A DNA stretch of 64,000 nucleotides from Musa acuminata AAA Group. Taxonomy: Eukaryota; Streptophyta; Magnoliopsida; Zingiberales; Musaceae. The position numbers and the translations under genes are program-made. Each line of letters begins with the position of its first letter. The stretch's first letter is position 1. The notes beneath the pieces are model-generated. The model did not search any database. It saw nothing but the letters and a program-made list of their open reading frames with translations, and was not told the origin of the DNA. Positions 22,740 through 35,600 of the stretch are shown in pieces. The stretch covers positions 32,962,001-33,026,000 of the forward strand of contig NC_088340.1 of NCBI RefSeq assembly GCF_036884655.1. The letters are read 5' to 3'.

Positions 22740-23700
22740 AGGACTGTATGCTGCAAGTGCAGTGGCACTGCCATCAGTCTCAATAATTTCTCCAGTTAAC
22801 CAATACATATGTTCCTTCATGTCTCTTAGAAGCTTGTAGACCAAGGATGATGACACTCTCAATAATAGACCATGGATCAGTCAGTCTGGAACTAAATTCT
22901 AAACTATATATGACAATTGCTTAAGTTGTCTTCTAACTGTATTCCTTACCATTATCTTCATACCAGTATGAGCCAACAATTGCTGACATTCTTTTCCCAC
23001 TTTTGATGTACCAAAGTCAACTCTTTTCTGTTGACCAAAACTGATTGGACTCCCATCAATAAAATTATCAGAGAAATAATTGACCTATTGTTTTATTGAA
23101 TCCTAACCATTATACCTAAGATAATGATGCTACATCCATCTAACCTTTTACGAACTAATTCGATCATTCTTTTGCCGTGGGACTAAACTAAGGTGTTGCA
23201 GATATAATCGTCTCTTTTGTGTCTTTTTAGCAGCATGATCGGACTTGGTTTCAAAGACTTCCTTTTTTTTCTTTTGAAGAAAACACTTATGAAATTTTTA
23301 AGTGGTTCTTTGTACACAAATATTTTCTGGTCCTGCAAATGATTACCAAGCTGTGATATGTTGCATTCTATCACCCTCACTGCATAGGCAGTGCTATATA
23401 ACTCACTTGTTCTCCTTTAAGTCTGGTGTGGTTTTCTGTTCTATTTGGGTAATTATGCCTTATGAAGCACTTAAAAGAACAACCACATATAGCACACAGT
23501 ATTATGTATAATGCCTCCTTACTGTTCTAAAACCAACAAGAGAACAACTTGCATTTACCTCATAGCCGGGTAGATCATGCATGACTGGTATCTGCCACAG
23601 AATGAAATGGTATCTCAAGATTTCCAGATCAATCTCAGAAGCTTCAATCTAGAGGAATTGTTTCCAATGACACTGCATGCTCAATCCTGCTTTTCATAAC
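22740..23700 (-). other. Coding-like minus-strand fragments, unidentified
   Basis: Several minus-strand pieces read like exons with donor signals. About 23640-23565 gives DLEILRYHFILWQIPVMHD ending at a GTAAATG donor. About 23505-23400 gives LCAICGCSFKCFIRHNYPN. About 23080-22960 gives RVDFGTSKVGKECQQLLAHT near a GTAAGG donor. They do not join into one clean ORF and I recognise no family. A decayed gene downstream of KCR1, or chance open stretches, are both possible. Confidence 0.2.
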
Positions 23701-23823
23701 AAGTACATGCACAGATTGTGAATCCAAGCACTGTAAAAACCTACATGTCCATTGATAATTATTCTCGGGATGAAAATAAATAGTATTCTGAAGTAGCCAT
23801 CGCTCACACTATGATATCAGGAG

Positions 23824-26800
23824 CTAATTTTCCTTGCTTTTGGCGTCTTTGAGCTGCCCCCTCTTGCGGATGTTCATGCAGAAGCCCAAGCGCCAGTGGT
23901 CGATAACCGACTCTGGTATGGCTGAGAGCAGACACCAAATGAGCGAATGGGGCCAGTAGGGTGTGCATCTTGGTTCATAGCCTATACACCGCAAAGCAGC
24001 ACGGGCATAGGTGTCTGGTGATGGAACAAAGAAGGAAGATCTCCTGATCGATGCCATCTTTGTCGCCACATATAAGGGCACCTGCACTCAGGATGATACC
24101 ATATCAAGTCATATACATACACAGGATAGGGATACATGAGAACACTACTGCACTACACTACATTGACCAGCAAAATCTTCAACAAAGTAGGCATGTATGT
24201 AGCTCAAGAGATGTGTGACAACCTAAGAGGAACACATACTATAGCTATAACTTAATTGACATTACTAGAATAAAAAACATTGTATACTAAATGTTTGTTA
24301 AATAAATCAAATGCAAAACACATTAGAAACCTGAAGAAAGCCATTGGACAGATACTACTACAAAATATACACCACGAGGAAACTTTTGTCAGAAGTTTCA
24401 GAGGCATTCGAATAATCGTTTGGCCCTCTCTTGCGTATTTGATTCGCTCTAACTATTCTCCAACCATCCTTCACTAGACATCATCAGAAAGTACAAGTGG
24501 GTAAATCAAGAAACATGCATTTCCTTACTTTCAGTTTTTCCAGTTTATTCATCTAAAACCAAAATGGCTGGTATCATAACTGAAACTAACCTATTAGAAG
24601 CTTATCTGAATCAAGAAAACAAAGGAAACTCTAGCAAAGAACTAAAAAAGAAAAAGAAAATAAAAAATGGGACATATAATGAACTCAGTTTAAAAGAAAT
24701 ATATACTACAAACTTCTCTAAATTTGTACTACAAAACTCTCTTTTTGAGTGAGATCTGTGCCCTACTTTGTTAAACGTGGGAATGAATTACCTAAGAGAG
24801 AAAGGGCCTTGGGAAGCTTTTGAGTGAGAGGGATCTACTTATGCAATGACTCCTGTCACCCATCTCTGACTAATTTTCTCTTATGGTGTTCTCTACTGCG
24901 TAGGTCAAACCATTTGTTTTTTCACAGCAAATGGATGAAATGGTCATAACCCGATGTGAATCATCAGATCTAACCGAACCAAAACAGTTCCATGTTTCAA
25001 CCTTAATCATCAATTTGGGCTAGTTGAAATTTTGATCATAGTGCCACCACATGCTATAGACATCCGACCATTCTGGTCTTGTACTAAATATTTACAATAT
25101 ATAAATAACATCTGAGTTACTTCATAAATTAAAAATAAAAATAAAATTAATGCCTTTAAGGGATTGTATTATAAATCTAATAAAATAACATCTCAATTCT
25201 TTTGTATTCTTCATCGTAATATTAAGACATTTGGTAAAAGTAACATGCAACACTTATTCAGCAAAACACAAAGATAGTTTGGAGGAAAATTAAGAGCACA
25301 TTCAGAGCCAAGATCATCATTCTGCAAATAGAGGTGGCTTCAAAGGTATCCGTCAAGGCTATATAAATGAAACTACAAGAATGCTACCTGGCATTGCACA
25401 TCTATTCCCTTGCCCTTGTACTCAACATACAGACATCTCGAGAATTGATCAATGTACCTGAGAACAAATAGTTTGGTCAGTGTCACGTACTAAACAAAAG
25501 AACACAAAAGAACTTCCCTCACATAGGATCCCTAGGAAAAGCCAAATACACAGGTAAGATGAATAAATAAGTAAATAAAAGAAGTTACTGAGTGATCAAG
25601 AGAAACAGTGGCTTGTAGAAAATCAAACTGTAATTTCCTCCAGTTTTATCTAGTCATCTATAATTTCAACAGCCAGATTTACTAGGAAACTACACAAACA
25701 ATGACATGCTAGACCTCTTAATGGAAGACCAAGAAGAACATAAAATAGAAACTATTACAACTAAACAGGAATCAAAAAGTTCTATATAATTTCAACATGC
25801 TGAAACCCAAATCATTTTATTTATTGGTAAATACAGTTATTGGACTATCAATACTCATAAAAATTTAGATAGAAAATAATTTGATTGTATAATTCTTCAT
25901 TTTTCCTCACAAACGATATAGGACTGGATCAATATGCATATCGTTACCGAAATCAATAAAAATACTAAAACTCATATAAAAAAATTGTTTTTTGAATGGG
26001 AATGATTCTAGAAAGGCTTTATTCTACCGATATGAAAACTATAGATCACGGAGAATGCTACCAGATATGCGGCAAATTGCTAAAGTAGGATGACAAATCT
26101 GCAAAGCAAGTGTTTTTTGTCTTGAAATCCCTGTTCCTAACAGTTAGCTCGGATGTTTCTCATTTATGTTCAATTTATCTAAGCGCATCTGAAATTAGAA
26201 CATCTGGCACATGGAGAACAGATCTGCTTCCTATGAAATCATAGTTTCGAGCACTAAGAAGGCACAAGAATCCATCCAAGAAAGAGGAAACATAACAGAT
26301 CTTACGCTTTCGTCGCGGCGTAGACACCGTAGAGCGGTTCGGACGGGATGACGATGGCCGCCCCCGAGCCGATGTTCACGATGGCGCCCCTCTTCCTCTC
26401 CAGCATCCCCGGCAGCACTGCCTGCGTGACCCTCGTCACCCCCTCGACGTTCACCTTGATCAGGCTCCTCAGCAGCTCCTCATCCACCTCGTGGAAGAAC
26501 CTGGCATAGGGGTACGAAACCCCCGCGTTGTTGACCAAGATCCCGACGTCGAGCCCCTGGACAGCCTTCTGGAGCCGGGCGACGCCCTCGGCGAGGTCAC
26601 CAGCTAGGTCGACGACGACGGTCTCGACGCTGGCGGCCGGGTGCCGAGCGCGGATGGCGTCGGAGACGTCGCGGAGCTTGTCGGGGTTGCGGCCGACGAG
26701 GACGAGGTTGAGGCCCTTGCGAGCGAGCTGGAGGGCGAAGGCCCTGCCGATGCCGTCAGTGGAGCCGGTGACGACGGCCCAAGAGCCGTAGCGGCGAACG

Positions 26801-26946
26801 TCCTTGCCGGGGCGGAGGAAGGTGACGAAGGCCCAGCGGAGGGCGGCGATGGATGATCTAAGTAAGGCAAGGAGGCCGACGGCGGCAGCGAAGAGGAGCC
26901 AGGCGGGGAGGGTTTGGAGCTGGTGGTGGAGGGCGAACGCCGCCAT
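23824..26946 (-). CDS. KCR1: Very-long-chain 3-oxoacyl-CoA reductase (beta-ketoacyl reductase)
   Basis: Three exons: 26946-26306, 25457-25388 and 24081-23824, all with GT-AG introns and in-phase joins. They give 322 residues against 318 for Arabidopsis KCR1. KCR performs the NADPH-dependent first reduction of the ER fatty-acid elongase, feeding wax, sphingolipid and seed-oil very-long-chain acids. Seen: an N-terminal hydrophobic anchor (about 13-30), the cofactor motif TGSTDGIG (60-67), LVNNAG, the catalytic YAATK (Y209, K213) directly before the exon 1 donor, and the exon 2 block [14 protein letters not shown]. The C-terminus KSKEN fits a KxKxx ER-retrieval signal. I chose ATG 26946 (context AAGCCATGG) because a TATA-like element lies only 45-55 bases upstream. 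A longer in-frame start at 27105 lies beyond it. Confidence 0.95.
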
Positions 26947-26990
26947 GGCTTCCCAGGCTTTGTGTGTGTGTTCGCGCGCGGGTGTTCGGG

Positions 26991-26998
26991 TATTTAAA
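26991..26998 (-). promoter_or_regulatory. TATA-like element of KCR1
   Basis: The minus strand reads TTTAAATA in a GC-rich context, 45-52 bases upstream of the KCR1 ATG, leaving a very short 5'UTR. Just upstream lies a GGAGGT (plus strand) hexamer run at about 27013-27046. The placement argues that translation starts at 26946. Confidence 0.55.
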
Positions 26999-27105
26999 CG
27001 GGTAGCTGCGCGGAGGTGGAGGTGGAGGTGGAGGTGGAGGGAGAGAAAGAGCGTTTCGAGGGGCCCACTGGGTGGTTGAAGCGGATGAGCAGCATTAAGC
27101 CGCAA

Positions 27106-28929
27106 AGAGTGACAGTAAGCAGAAAGGCCAACAAGACTTCAATACGTGCTGGTGAGCGGTGGAGACTTGGGTGGGTGTTCGATGGCCGGGAAGATGGGGG
27201 CGGTTTTGTAGGTCAACACACTAAATTTGTGATGGAATCATTAGACTTAAATCCCAACAACCCACCAATGTAGCATTAACTACTCAATAATTATTAACTT
27301 TTTCAACGTGATTAATCCTTTTGATGAGAACTTCTCTATTGACTTGTACATTGATAGACATCTACCATGGTATTGTCGTTCATCTGAGATAAAGATTATG
27401 TTATTATTATCTCAATAAATATAATCAAATACATAATCGAAGATCATTGTTATGAGCAAAAAGGCCGAGTTACAACATCTAGCCATGTTTTCATGTTAGG
27501 TCAAGTGAAGATTAATTTATTAGACATTGGAAGGAAGACAATTCAATATACCTAACGCTATTAAATTGGGTGGCAAAAAAATCCTTCTAAATACTACTAC
27601 TGTATGGTCCATGATGGGGTGGGTGCATTTAGTTGTTCCATAATGAAGCATTCACTTCGTTAAAATGATTAAAAATCTTCTTTCACCCCAAAAATAAACA
27701 AAAATAGCTATTCGAGATTTTAAAATTTCATATAAATTCTTCAATTTTATTATTAGTTCCTTCATCTGTTTTTTCTGTAAACATCGTCGATTTAATTGAA
27801 CTCAATCCGATAAAAAAAGTACCCTTTCTTATAGCCATAAGTTTAACATCAAAACTTGACAATCCAAGAAAAGGATACGAGGGATAGATAACATTCAACT
27901 TTATGAACATAATCAGCTAAGAAAACGAAATAAAAATGCTACCATATAAAAATAATCTTAACATATTGCAACTTATATGAAAGATTTGGCGTACTATTAT
28001 TTTTTTTTCTGGGAAAAAAATACTATCATAGTCCTGAAGAGTATTATAAACATCTAATATATCCTTCCAGAAACGAAAACATTTTATGCGCTTGGGCAGA
28101 TCCTACAAACCTCATTTTATGCTCCTAACAGAGTTAACAAAGTGGAGAGAGATTTTAATCTCTTAAGAAGAGGATTGAAGTTATCTAATTACAATCCTAC
28201 ACATTACTAACTCAATTTTAAGCAAACTACACGGTTCATAGCCAAGATTTCGAAAACTACATTTTTTAAAGCAACATAGAAGATTATGACAAGAAAAGAA
28301 ATAAATAATTTGCTATACTTGAAAACAATTCATCTCTAGGTTTTGAAAAGAAAACAAAAAAAATAGAGTAGAAGTGAACTTACTTGACAAGTTATACTCC
28401 AACATCTTCACATGCCGCTAAGAAAACAAAAGGTACATCAGGTAGTCTTCTACAGAATCAGAATAAAACTAAAGAAAAAATAATTGACACTCAATTGATT
28501 TACATGCTATGCTATTCAATTCTATCACAGCAGAGACAGGAGTTAACAGGGAAGATTAAAGAAAAAAAGGAGTTAAATAACTTCATAGCACAAAATTCAA
28601 CGTTTACCAGGAACCAACCATGTTGGACAATTGTAATGTTTAGCTTATGCATCTGAAATTCCAGCCACGGCATTTAAATATAGCCTTGGCTGCAGCGAGT
28701 GCATAACTCGAATCATTACTGTATGTAATCAAGAAAGATGCACTGATTATAAAAGTATGGAATATCTTATCATCTTACATCTTTGTAAGATAGCTAATAA
28801 ATGAAATTAAATACAAGTCTTGAGTAGATCGAGGGGGTAAATGAATGGGATATAAACCATCTGTAAAAAATAATGAGAATATATTTTACATTCTATGATA
28901 CAGATTGCAATCTATAATTGTCAGCAGTG
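27106..28929. other. Intergenic AT-rich DNA between KCR1 and the TNO1-like gene
   Basis: No gene is supported. Small ORFs (27728-27910 minus, 28384-28656 plus) are Lys/Ile/Phe-rich products of AT-rich sequence with no recognisable domain. The left part is KCR1 upstream DNA and the right part should hold the 3'UTR of the TNO1-like gene. Confidence 0.5.
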
Positions 28930-29573
28930 TCATAATATGGTGCCTAGCAACCACAGGTGCATGAAGAACAAATAAGCCATGAGCCCTAGCCTTGCTTCAG
29001 GCCGGCGCATCAGCATCTGACCCCCTGACACCCTGAGAAAGTGATAAGCATGAAATTGAGTGACATTAGATTTTTAGCAAATACAACTTACATCTGCCAG
29101 TGAAAGAAATATGTGGCTTGCAGGCAGAGTAACACATTGATGAACTCTCCTTGATAACAATTACCATGAGAAGTTGATTGTGATAAGAAAATGTTGGAAA
29201 GCAAGAAAGGAGTTGCCTTGTACTCACATGCTCTAGGTAATTATAATCAAATCTAAAAAATTAATTATCTTAAAACTTCTGTACCTTTTTTTAAACTCGA
29301 GTAAATTACACCACTAGCTCTTGAACTTTTGGGTAAATTAATTGGGTCCATAGCTTTTGATTTTTCACAAATGATTTCAAAAAATTTAATTAACTTTTCA
29401 ATTAAATCCTACCATCAGCTTCTATCTAACTCTTACCTGATACTTGACTTGATAGGACATTAGAACTTGCCACTCCAGCATTACTGTTAGGTCTCCAACA
29501 ATGCTCTAGTAATTTTAGTCAAAGTTTGATGTGGCCCAAATTTTGTTCTAAAATCATATTAGGCATGTCAAAC

Positions 29574-29657
<84 letters not shown>

Positions 29658-32600
29658 GTGGCAAGCTAAGCCTTGTTGCACAACCTGGTCAATTTTCCTT
29701 TCAAGGCTAATTGATAGAGTTGATGGTAGTATTTGACTGAATCAATTAAAATTTAGGGAGTGGATCAAGAAAAACTCAAGTTTACACAATTAACAAAGCA
29801 TAAACTTAAGGATAGTGAAAAATTAACCTTCTAACTGATTTTCAGACAATTCAATAACCCATTCTAAGCAATACTTGCTCCAAAGAAATCACAAGCAACA
29901 GTAATTTTCCTTGTATATTAGACAACACAAACAATAAGGTAGTTTAAGGTATTAAAGATGCTTTATTTAATGTCTATGCTTTACTAGTTTAGAAGATAAC
30001 TAAGAAGGTCTAGAATGACACATGTAAATGGCTGTAAATTAATAAACAGAAGGTAATATAGCTGCCTAAATTGGAAAAATATCAGATTGCAAGCACGTAG
30101 ATAAATATGCTAATTTACACTTCAAGATAAATGCATTAGAGAAATTTCGTTGTTTTGGGATATGACCAGCAAAGGAAACAAGACCAGCATGGCACCAGAA
30201 AAATGAAAGATATCAACTAATAACTCACCAAAGACCATCAATTCTATCTGCAATCAACTTCCCTTGTTTTGGGATTAGACCAGAAGTATTCAAAGATTTG
30301 AACACATGACCTGTTCAAGACAAAACAAGTACAAACAAGTACAATGTTTTAGACTTATATTTAGCTTAGTACAAGTATTTGAGAAGCTAGCAATGTCAAA
30401 CCTTTAGCATCTGCCTCCTGGGCAGCAATCAAACGATCAGATTCTGAATCAATGTTTAAAACAAGATGGTCATTCGACCCCTTCCGCATTGTTCTCAATT
30501 GGGCAGCAGTTGAAGCAGTTGATGTTGTGCTCTTTCCCAGTGGTCCCTACAAAAATACTCATGCAAGTTCAAAATAATGACTTTAATTACATCCTAGATG
30601 ATCCTTGAAAGAGATCATCTTCCCTGTTCTTTTTGATAATTTCTTTAAGCGTTTGACATGAAATATAAGATTCTCTGACAGCAACACTACAACATAAGCA
30701 TAATATGTTTATCACAACTCCATTATAGGAAAGCTAACATATCTAATGTTTTAGGACTGAGGAAGAGGACATAACTCAGTTGAGGTTGTAAAGTAATTAA
30801 GCTTCACTAAGAAACTATAGCCTTGACAGGAGATCTAGAAAATGATTAGGGCCTCTTTAATATGTATGATCTTCTTTCTGTATGAAAAGGTTAACTAGAA
30901 CCTAATATCAGAGACTTACTTCAAAATGTTGTTTTATGTAGGACAATAGCTTCACAGGAAATGAACAAGAAATTGATAAAGAGTCGTCTTCTACATTTTT
31001 AAGCTTTTCGCTGTGTATGTCATTTAATTAAAAGGGCCTGCAAAAGTCGTACTCACTGTTCATGTTTTTATGAATCTGCACATGCAACTATGCAAAAATG
31101 ATAAAAAAAAAATAATTTAAGGAGATTAAAAGGAAATGTTTGCTAAATATCCACATTCACATTTAGTCTCAAGTCTAAAATATTGAAAGCATCATGCACA
31201 CAACCTATGTTTTAAGATGTGCACTGCCAACATCCAAAACCAAGACGTCTGATTAAGCCCTTGACTTCTAATTGTCTAGCCACTACCACTATGCAATCCA
31301 TAAAATATTCGATCCATGTAAACTTTAAATCCTTTACACTCGTGATACAGCTCCTGAACATGTATCCTAGTGCAGCCCTAGATGGGGTGTGGGCACTATT
31401 TTACATAAGATATATACTAACAAGTCCTGTAGACATTTAATTCAAGGTATTGAATGCTTGCAATTACCAGCTATGGTCTTCATGTAGCTAAGATATAGTA
31501 CGATTTGCAATTTACAAATCAAGGAAACAAATAGGGATTGTGAATATTACCACATCTTCAATTTCAGATATCTCTGAACCAATTGCTGCTGGTGTTGATT
31601 CAAGAAAGGTCCTTTCTTTTGTTATCTCCTGCTGTCCACTCCGAGCATGAATTGAATTCTCAAGAATCTTTACCTTCTCTGACAAGTCATCAATAAGAGT
31701 ATCTTTTGATTGCAATTCAGATCCTAGTTCTTGTGCTCTAGATTTTAAATTCTCAAATTCCATGTTTGAGGCTGTTGTCAATCTCTCCAACATTGACAGG
31801 AGCTGTTTTACACTTACAGGTTTCTGATCTTGGAGTGCATCATATCCCCCTAAACTCTGTATAATTCTCTCCAAGCCACCAGTCATTTCCAATAACTCAT
31901 TCTTCCTCAGTTCCAATTCCTGACTATTGATGCTCATGGTTTCAGCTGCCTCCCTCAGATACTCAATTTCACGCACATGGGATGAAAGAATCAACTGCAT
32001 ATCTTCCTTTTCGTCATTCAAGTTATTCATCTTCTGCTGCATATCAATGACTTTATCAACTATAAAAAAGAGTTTCTCTACAGGACTTGAGAAGCAAACT
32101 TCAGAAGACCCAAGTTCTGTCTCATCAATAGGAATTTCTAACTTATTTACTTTATCCATCAGGGTATTTATTTGGCTTTCTGACAATTCTTGGCCACTGA
32201 TTCCTGAATGACAAAGAGATAAAGGGAACAAGAATTATAGAGGAAGACAAGACAAACATCTAGAAGAAAACCTGAATCATACGAGTTACCTCTGTCTGTG
32301 GCCTTCCGCATTGACAAAATTTCTTCTTCTTTGTCCCTCAACCTGTCCTCCTTGGCTTGATAAGTCTCTATCTTATTTTTCATCTCATTGCATAACTCAT
32401 TCAATTCTTCAAGATCCCTCTCCAATGTAGAAACTCTTTCTTGTTGGAGCATCTGCTCTTGAACAGCAGCTTTAGCAGTTGATTCAGCTTCTTTCAGTTT
32501 GTTTTTAATATCATCTTCGTATTTTAACCAGACTTTCTCTGCATCTGATAATTCTTCAATCTGATCCTTGATTCTCTTGGCTGCAAGCAATAAACCTTCA

Positions 32601-35600
32601 GCTGCCTTAGCATAATGACCAGAATCCATGTCCTCTAGTCCACCAGTAAAAGCTTCCTTCTCTAAGGTAGAGGCAGAATCACTTGAATCATTGAATTCTA
32701 CAAGTTCTCGTGTAGCATCAACACATGCAGAGAAAAGTGTCATCACCCCCTTTTGTAAAGTAACCAGTTTTGCTTGTTGAGCCTCATTATGAGCTTCTAG
32801 TTTGTGTACATCCAACATCAAGGACTCACTATATTCAAGAATATAGACAAATTTGTTTCTAGTAGCTTCCAAAGCTTCCAATACACCTGCAATATGCTCA
32901 TCCAGACCTTTGCAGAAAGCTTCAAAACTGCTGCCAAGAAACTCAGCTCGAGCATGCAGCCCTCCAATAATCGTAGTCCAGGATAAAGCATCTACATTTT
33001 CAGCCACACTTTCCTTGAATTGCATAGCTCTGTTGCTCTTGAAGTCCTCAAATCTTGGTGAAGAAGAAATCTTTCTAAATGCAGGGTCATGCTGATGAAG
33101 AACATATCAATAGATTGATCAGATCAAATTTTCGATGCTTCCCATAAAGAAAAAAGAAGATAATAGTTGAGACTCTTTTTGGATTATGGAAGGTTAAGAT
33201 AAATCAAGAGAAAAAGAAAAAAAGTGAAAAGGCAGCACTTGAACAAATCAGAAGCCAGAAGTTCCAAAGAAGCACACAAATGATTGGTATTATATTCGCA
33301 AGGTTTGAAAACATTAAATTTATTTATTGAATATCTTTGTTTCATTTACCAAGAACTCATATCAATTGAACATAATACAAATGTGCAATTCTGCCTGTAC
33401 TTGAGAACTGAAGTTTACTTTTTAATGGAAAACAATAGTACATGTTTTACTGATATCTGTGTGGACCATTTTATAACAGTGGTGATATGATCATAACCTA
33501 ACATGAACATCATATAATCATGCTCAACCAGAGCTTCAGCTTTGTCTATCTCCATCAATGCTTTAAACACTGTTTCTAGCTAACATACATGAATCTTATC
33601 TGACCAATGTGTACTAGTTTTATGGTAAAGTATGTATTGGTACACCATAAAAAATAATAAGAAATTGTTTAATATGTTAGTAACAACGTTTATGGTAAAT
33701 ACACCAGTATACTAGTATGCTATCAGGTTGGCACAGGTAATCGGCATAACAGAAGATTAGAAACCATGATCTCCATTAACCCACCTACATATTTTAGCTG
33801 TTGAGCCAAAGAAAGCAAATGATGGTAAAAAATATTATATTGTTCATTCTTAATGACCATATACATGAAAATGTTACAGTTACTATAAACAACAGATTAA
33901 TGGTCAAAATCACTGCCTTCATGGACATCATCATAAGCAATGATTATTCGGTGTCATGATTACGTTTCTTTTCTGCAACCTAGTGACAAAAGTTAAAGTC
34001 ATAGAAGCAACCTCCCTATCTATGAGAGGCTATGTGTGTCGGCCCTCTTCAATTCCCACATGGGTGGAAGCCTTGGACACCATTGTAATGATTATATTGT
34101 GATCTGAAGACTATCTAAAGAAAATCAACCAAATGGAGCTATAGTCCTTGCAAATTAATTCTCATAAATTTTTAGCTATTGTTCGAGAAATATCTACAAT
34201 CAAATGAAAACCCTGTAAAAAAAAAAAGATCTAATGGCTCTTCAAATATTTTCCTTTGAATAGTCCCCACCTACAAAATGCAACCCTTGGCATCTTCATT
34301 CACTCAATCTCTCTCTTGGATGGGCAGAATATAATAATGCTAAAAACCTGGGGACGAACAAAGTCATGTTATGAATTATACACGAAAGAGACATAAACAA
34401 CCCAAATCATGCAATCACTACCTACAGCATGAATAAGAGGAAAAGTTCCACAGATAATAGACCACTTATTACAAATCAACAAAAGCAATTTAGCATGTCA
34501 AGACTCAGCATTTAACCTAAAAAGGAATCAGAATTGCAGGTGTCCTGCACCGCATAACTAGCTAGCTTTTTATCAGTATAAAGTATTTAAAAGATAGAGT
34601 AATTTCAAGATGGAAGGAGTACTAGTAAGAAATGATAGAGAATACCTATAGGAACTACTAGTAACAGGTCAATACGTATTGGAACTACAACTAACTAACA
34701 AAAAATCACAGGTACCTCCAAGCTAGGATGAACATGTATCCCCTTCGAAGCAAAGTGATCATGAATATTCTGAATAATATCATCCATTTTTCTTAACCCC
34801 TCAATCTTTTTGTTGAACTGTTCAGCTATCATTGAAAAAATACTGTCATCCTTTATAAACATATGCAAGTGTCCAAGTTGACTATTCAACTCAGCTGAAT
34901 AGTTCTCCATAGTGCTGTGAGTTCTTGTCAACTCTTCCTTGCATTCGACCAACTTAGCATTCAATTCAACTATCTCCTGTTTGCTATTGGCTTCCAACTG
35001 GTTCCTGTCAGAGTTCAGTTGAGCAATATCCCTTTCTGCCACTGCTAATGCATCTTCAAGTGATTTTATGGTAGCATAAGCCTCTGACAACTTACTACCC
35101 TTTGAAAAACTATCCTCTCTGAGCTTCTCCAACTCTTGCTCAACAGAAACTTTGTCAAGTTGGATGACACTCTTTTCTTCAGCAATAAAAGAAACATGTT
35201 TTTCTGCCTTGGACAAGTCATCCTCTAATGACTTTATAGTTGCAAAGGCATCAGCTAACCTACCAGCCTGCAAATTAGCTTCCTCTTTTAGTTTATCAAG
35301 TTCTTGTAGTGCATTTTTCTTTTCAAGTTCTGATTCATGGATGTGCTCAGCAATCCAGTTAACCTTTTCCAATGGCTCTTCAGTGACATAAACAGGAGGA
35401 AGAGCAATTGTTTCTATAGAGGTAACTAAATCGTTTAATATGGTTCTGCTCTCATGCAAGTTATGTAGGCTTTGATCCCTTTCGTTCTTCAAGGTAACAA
35501 TATCTTCCTCTAGCTTCTCGGTGTGTGCTGATGAACACCTGATTTGCTCTTGGTAATTATTAATGGTGGAATCTTTTAGCTGCAGTTCATGCTTTAGCTT

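Noticed and set aside
26947..27105. Longer KCR1 start adding 53 residues with an LHLHLH run
   Set aside because: It would start upstream of the TATA-like element. The run is a by-product of a GGAGGT repeat, and KCR family proteins start close to the membrane anchor as at 26946.
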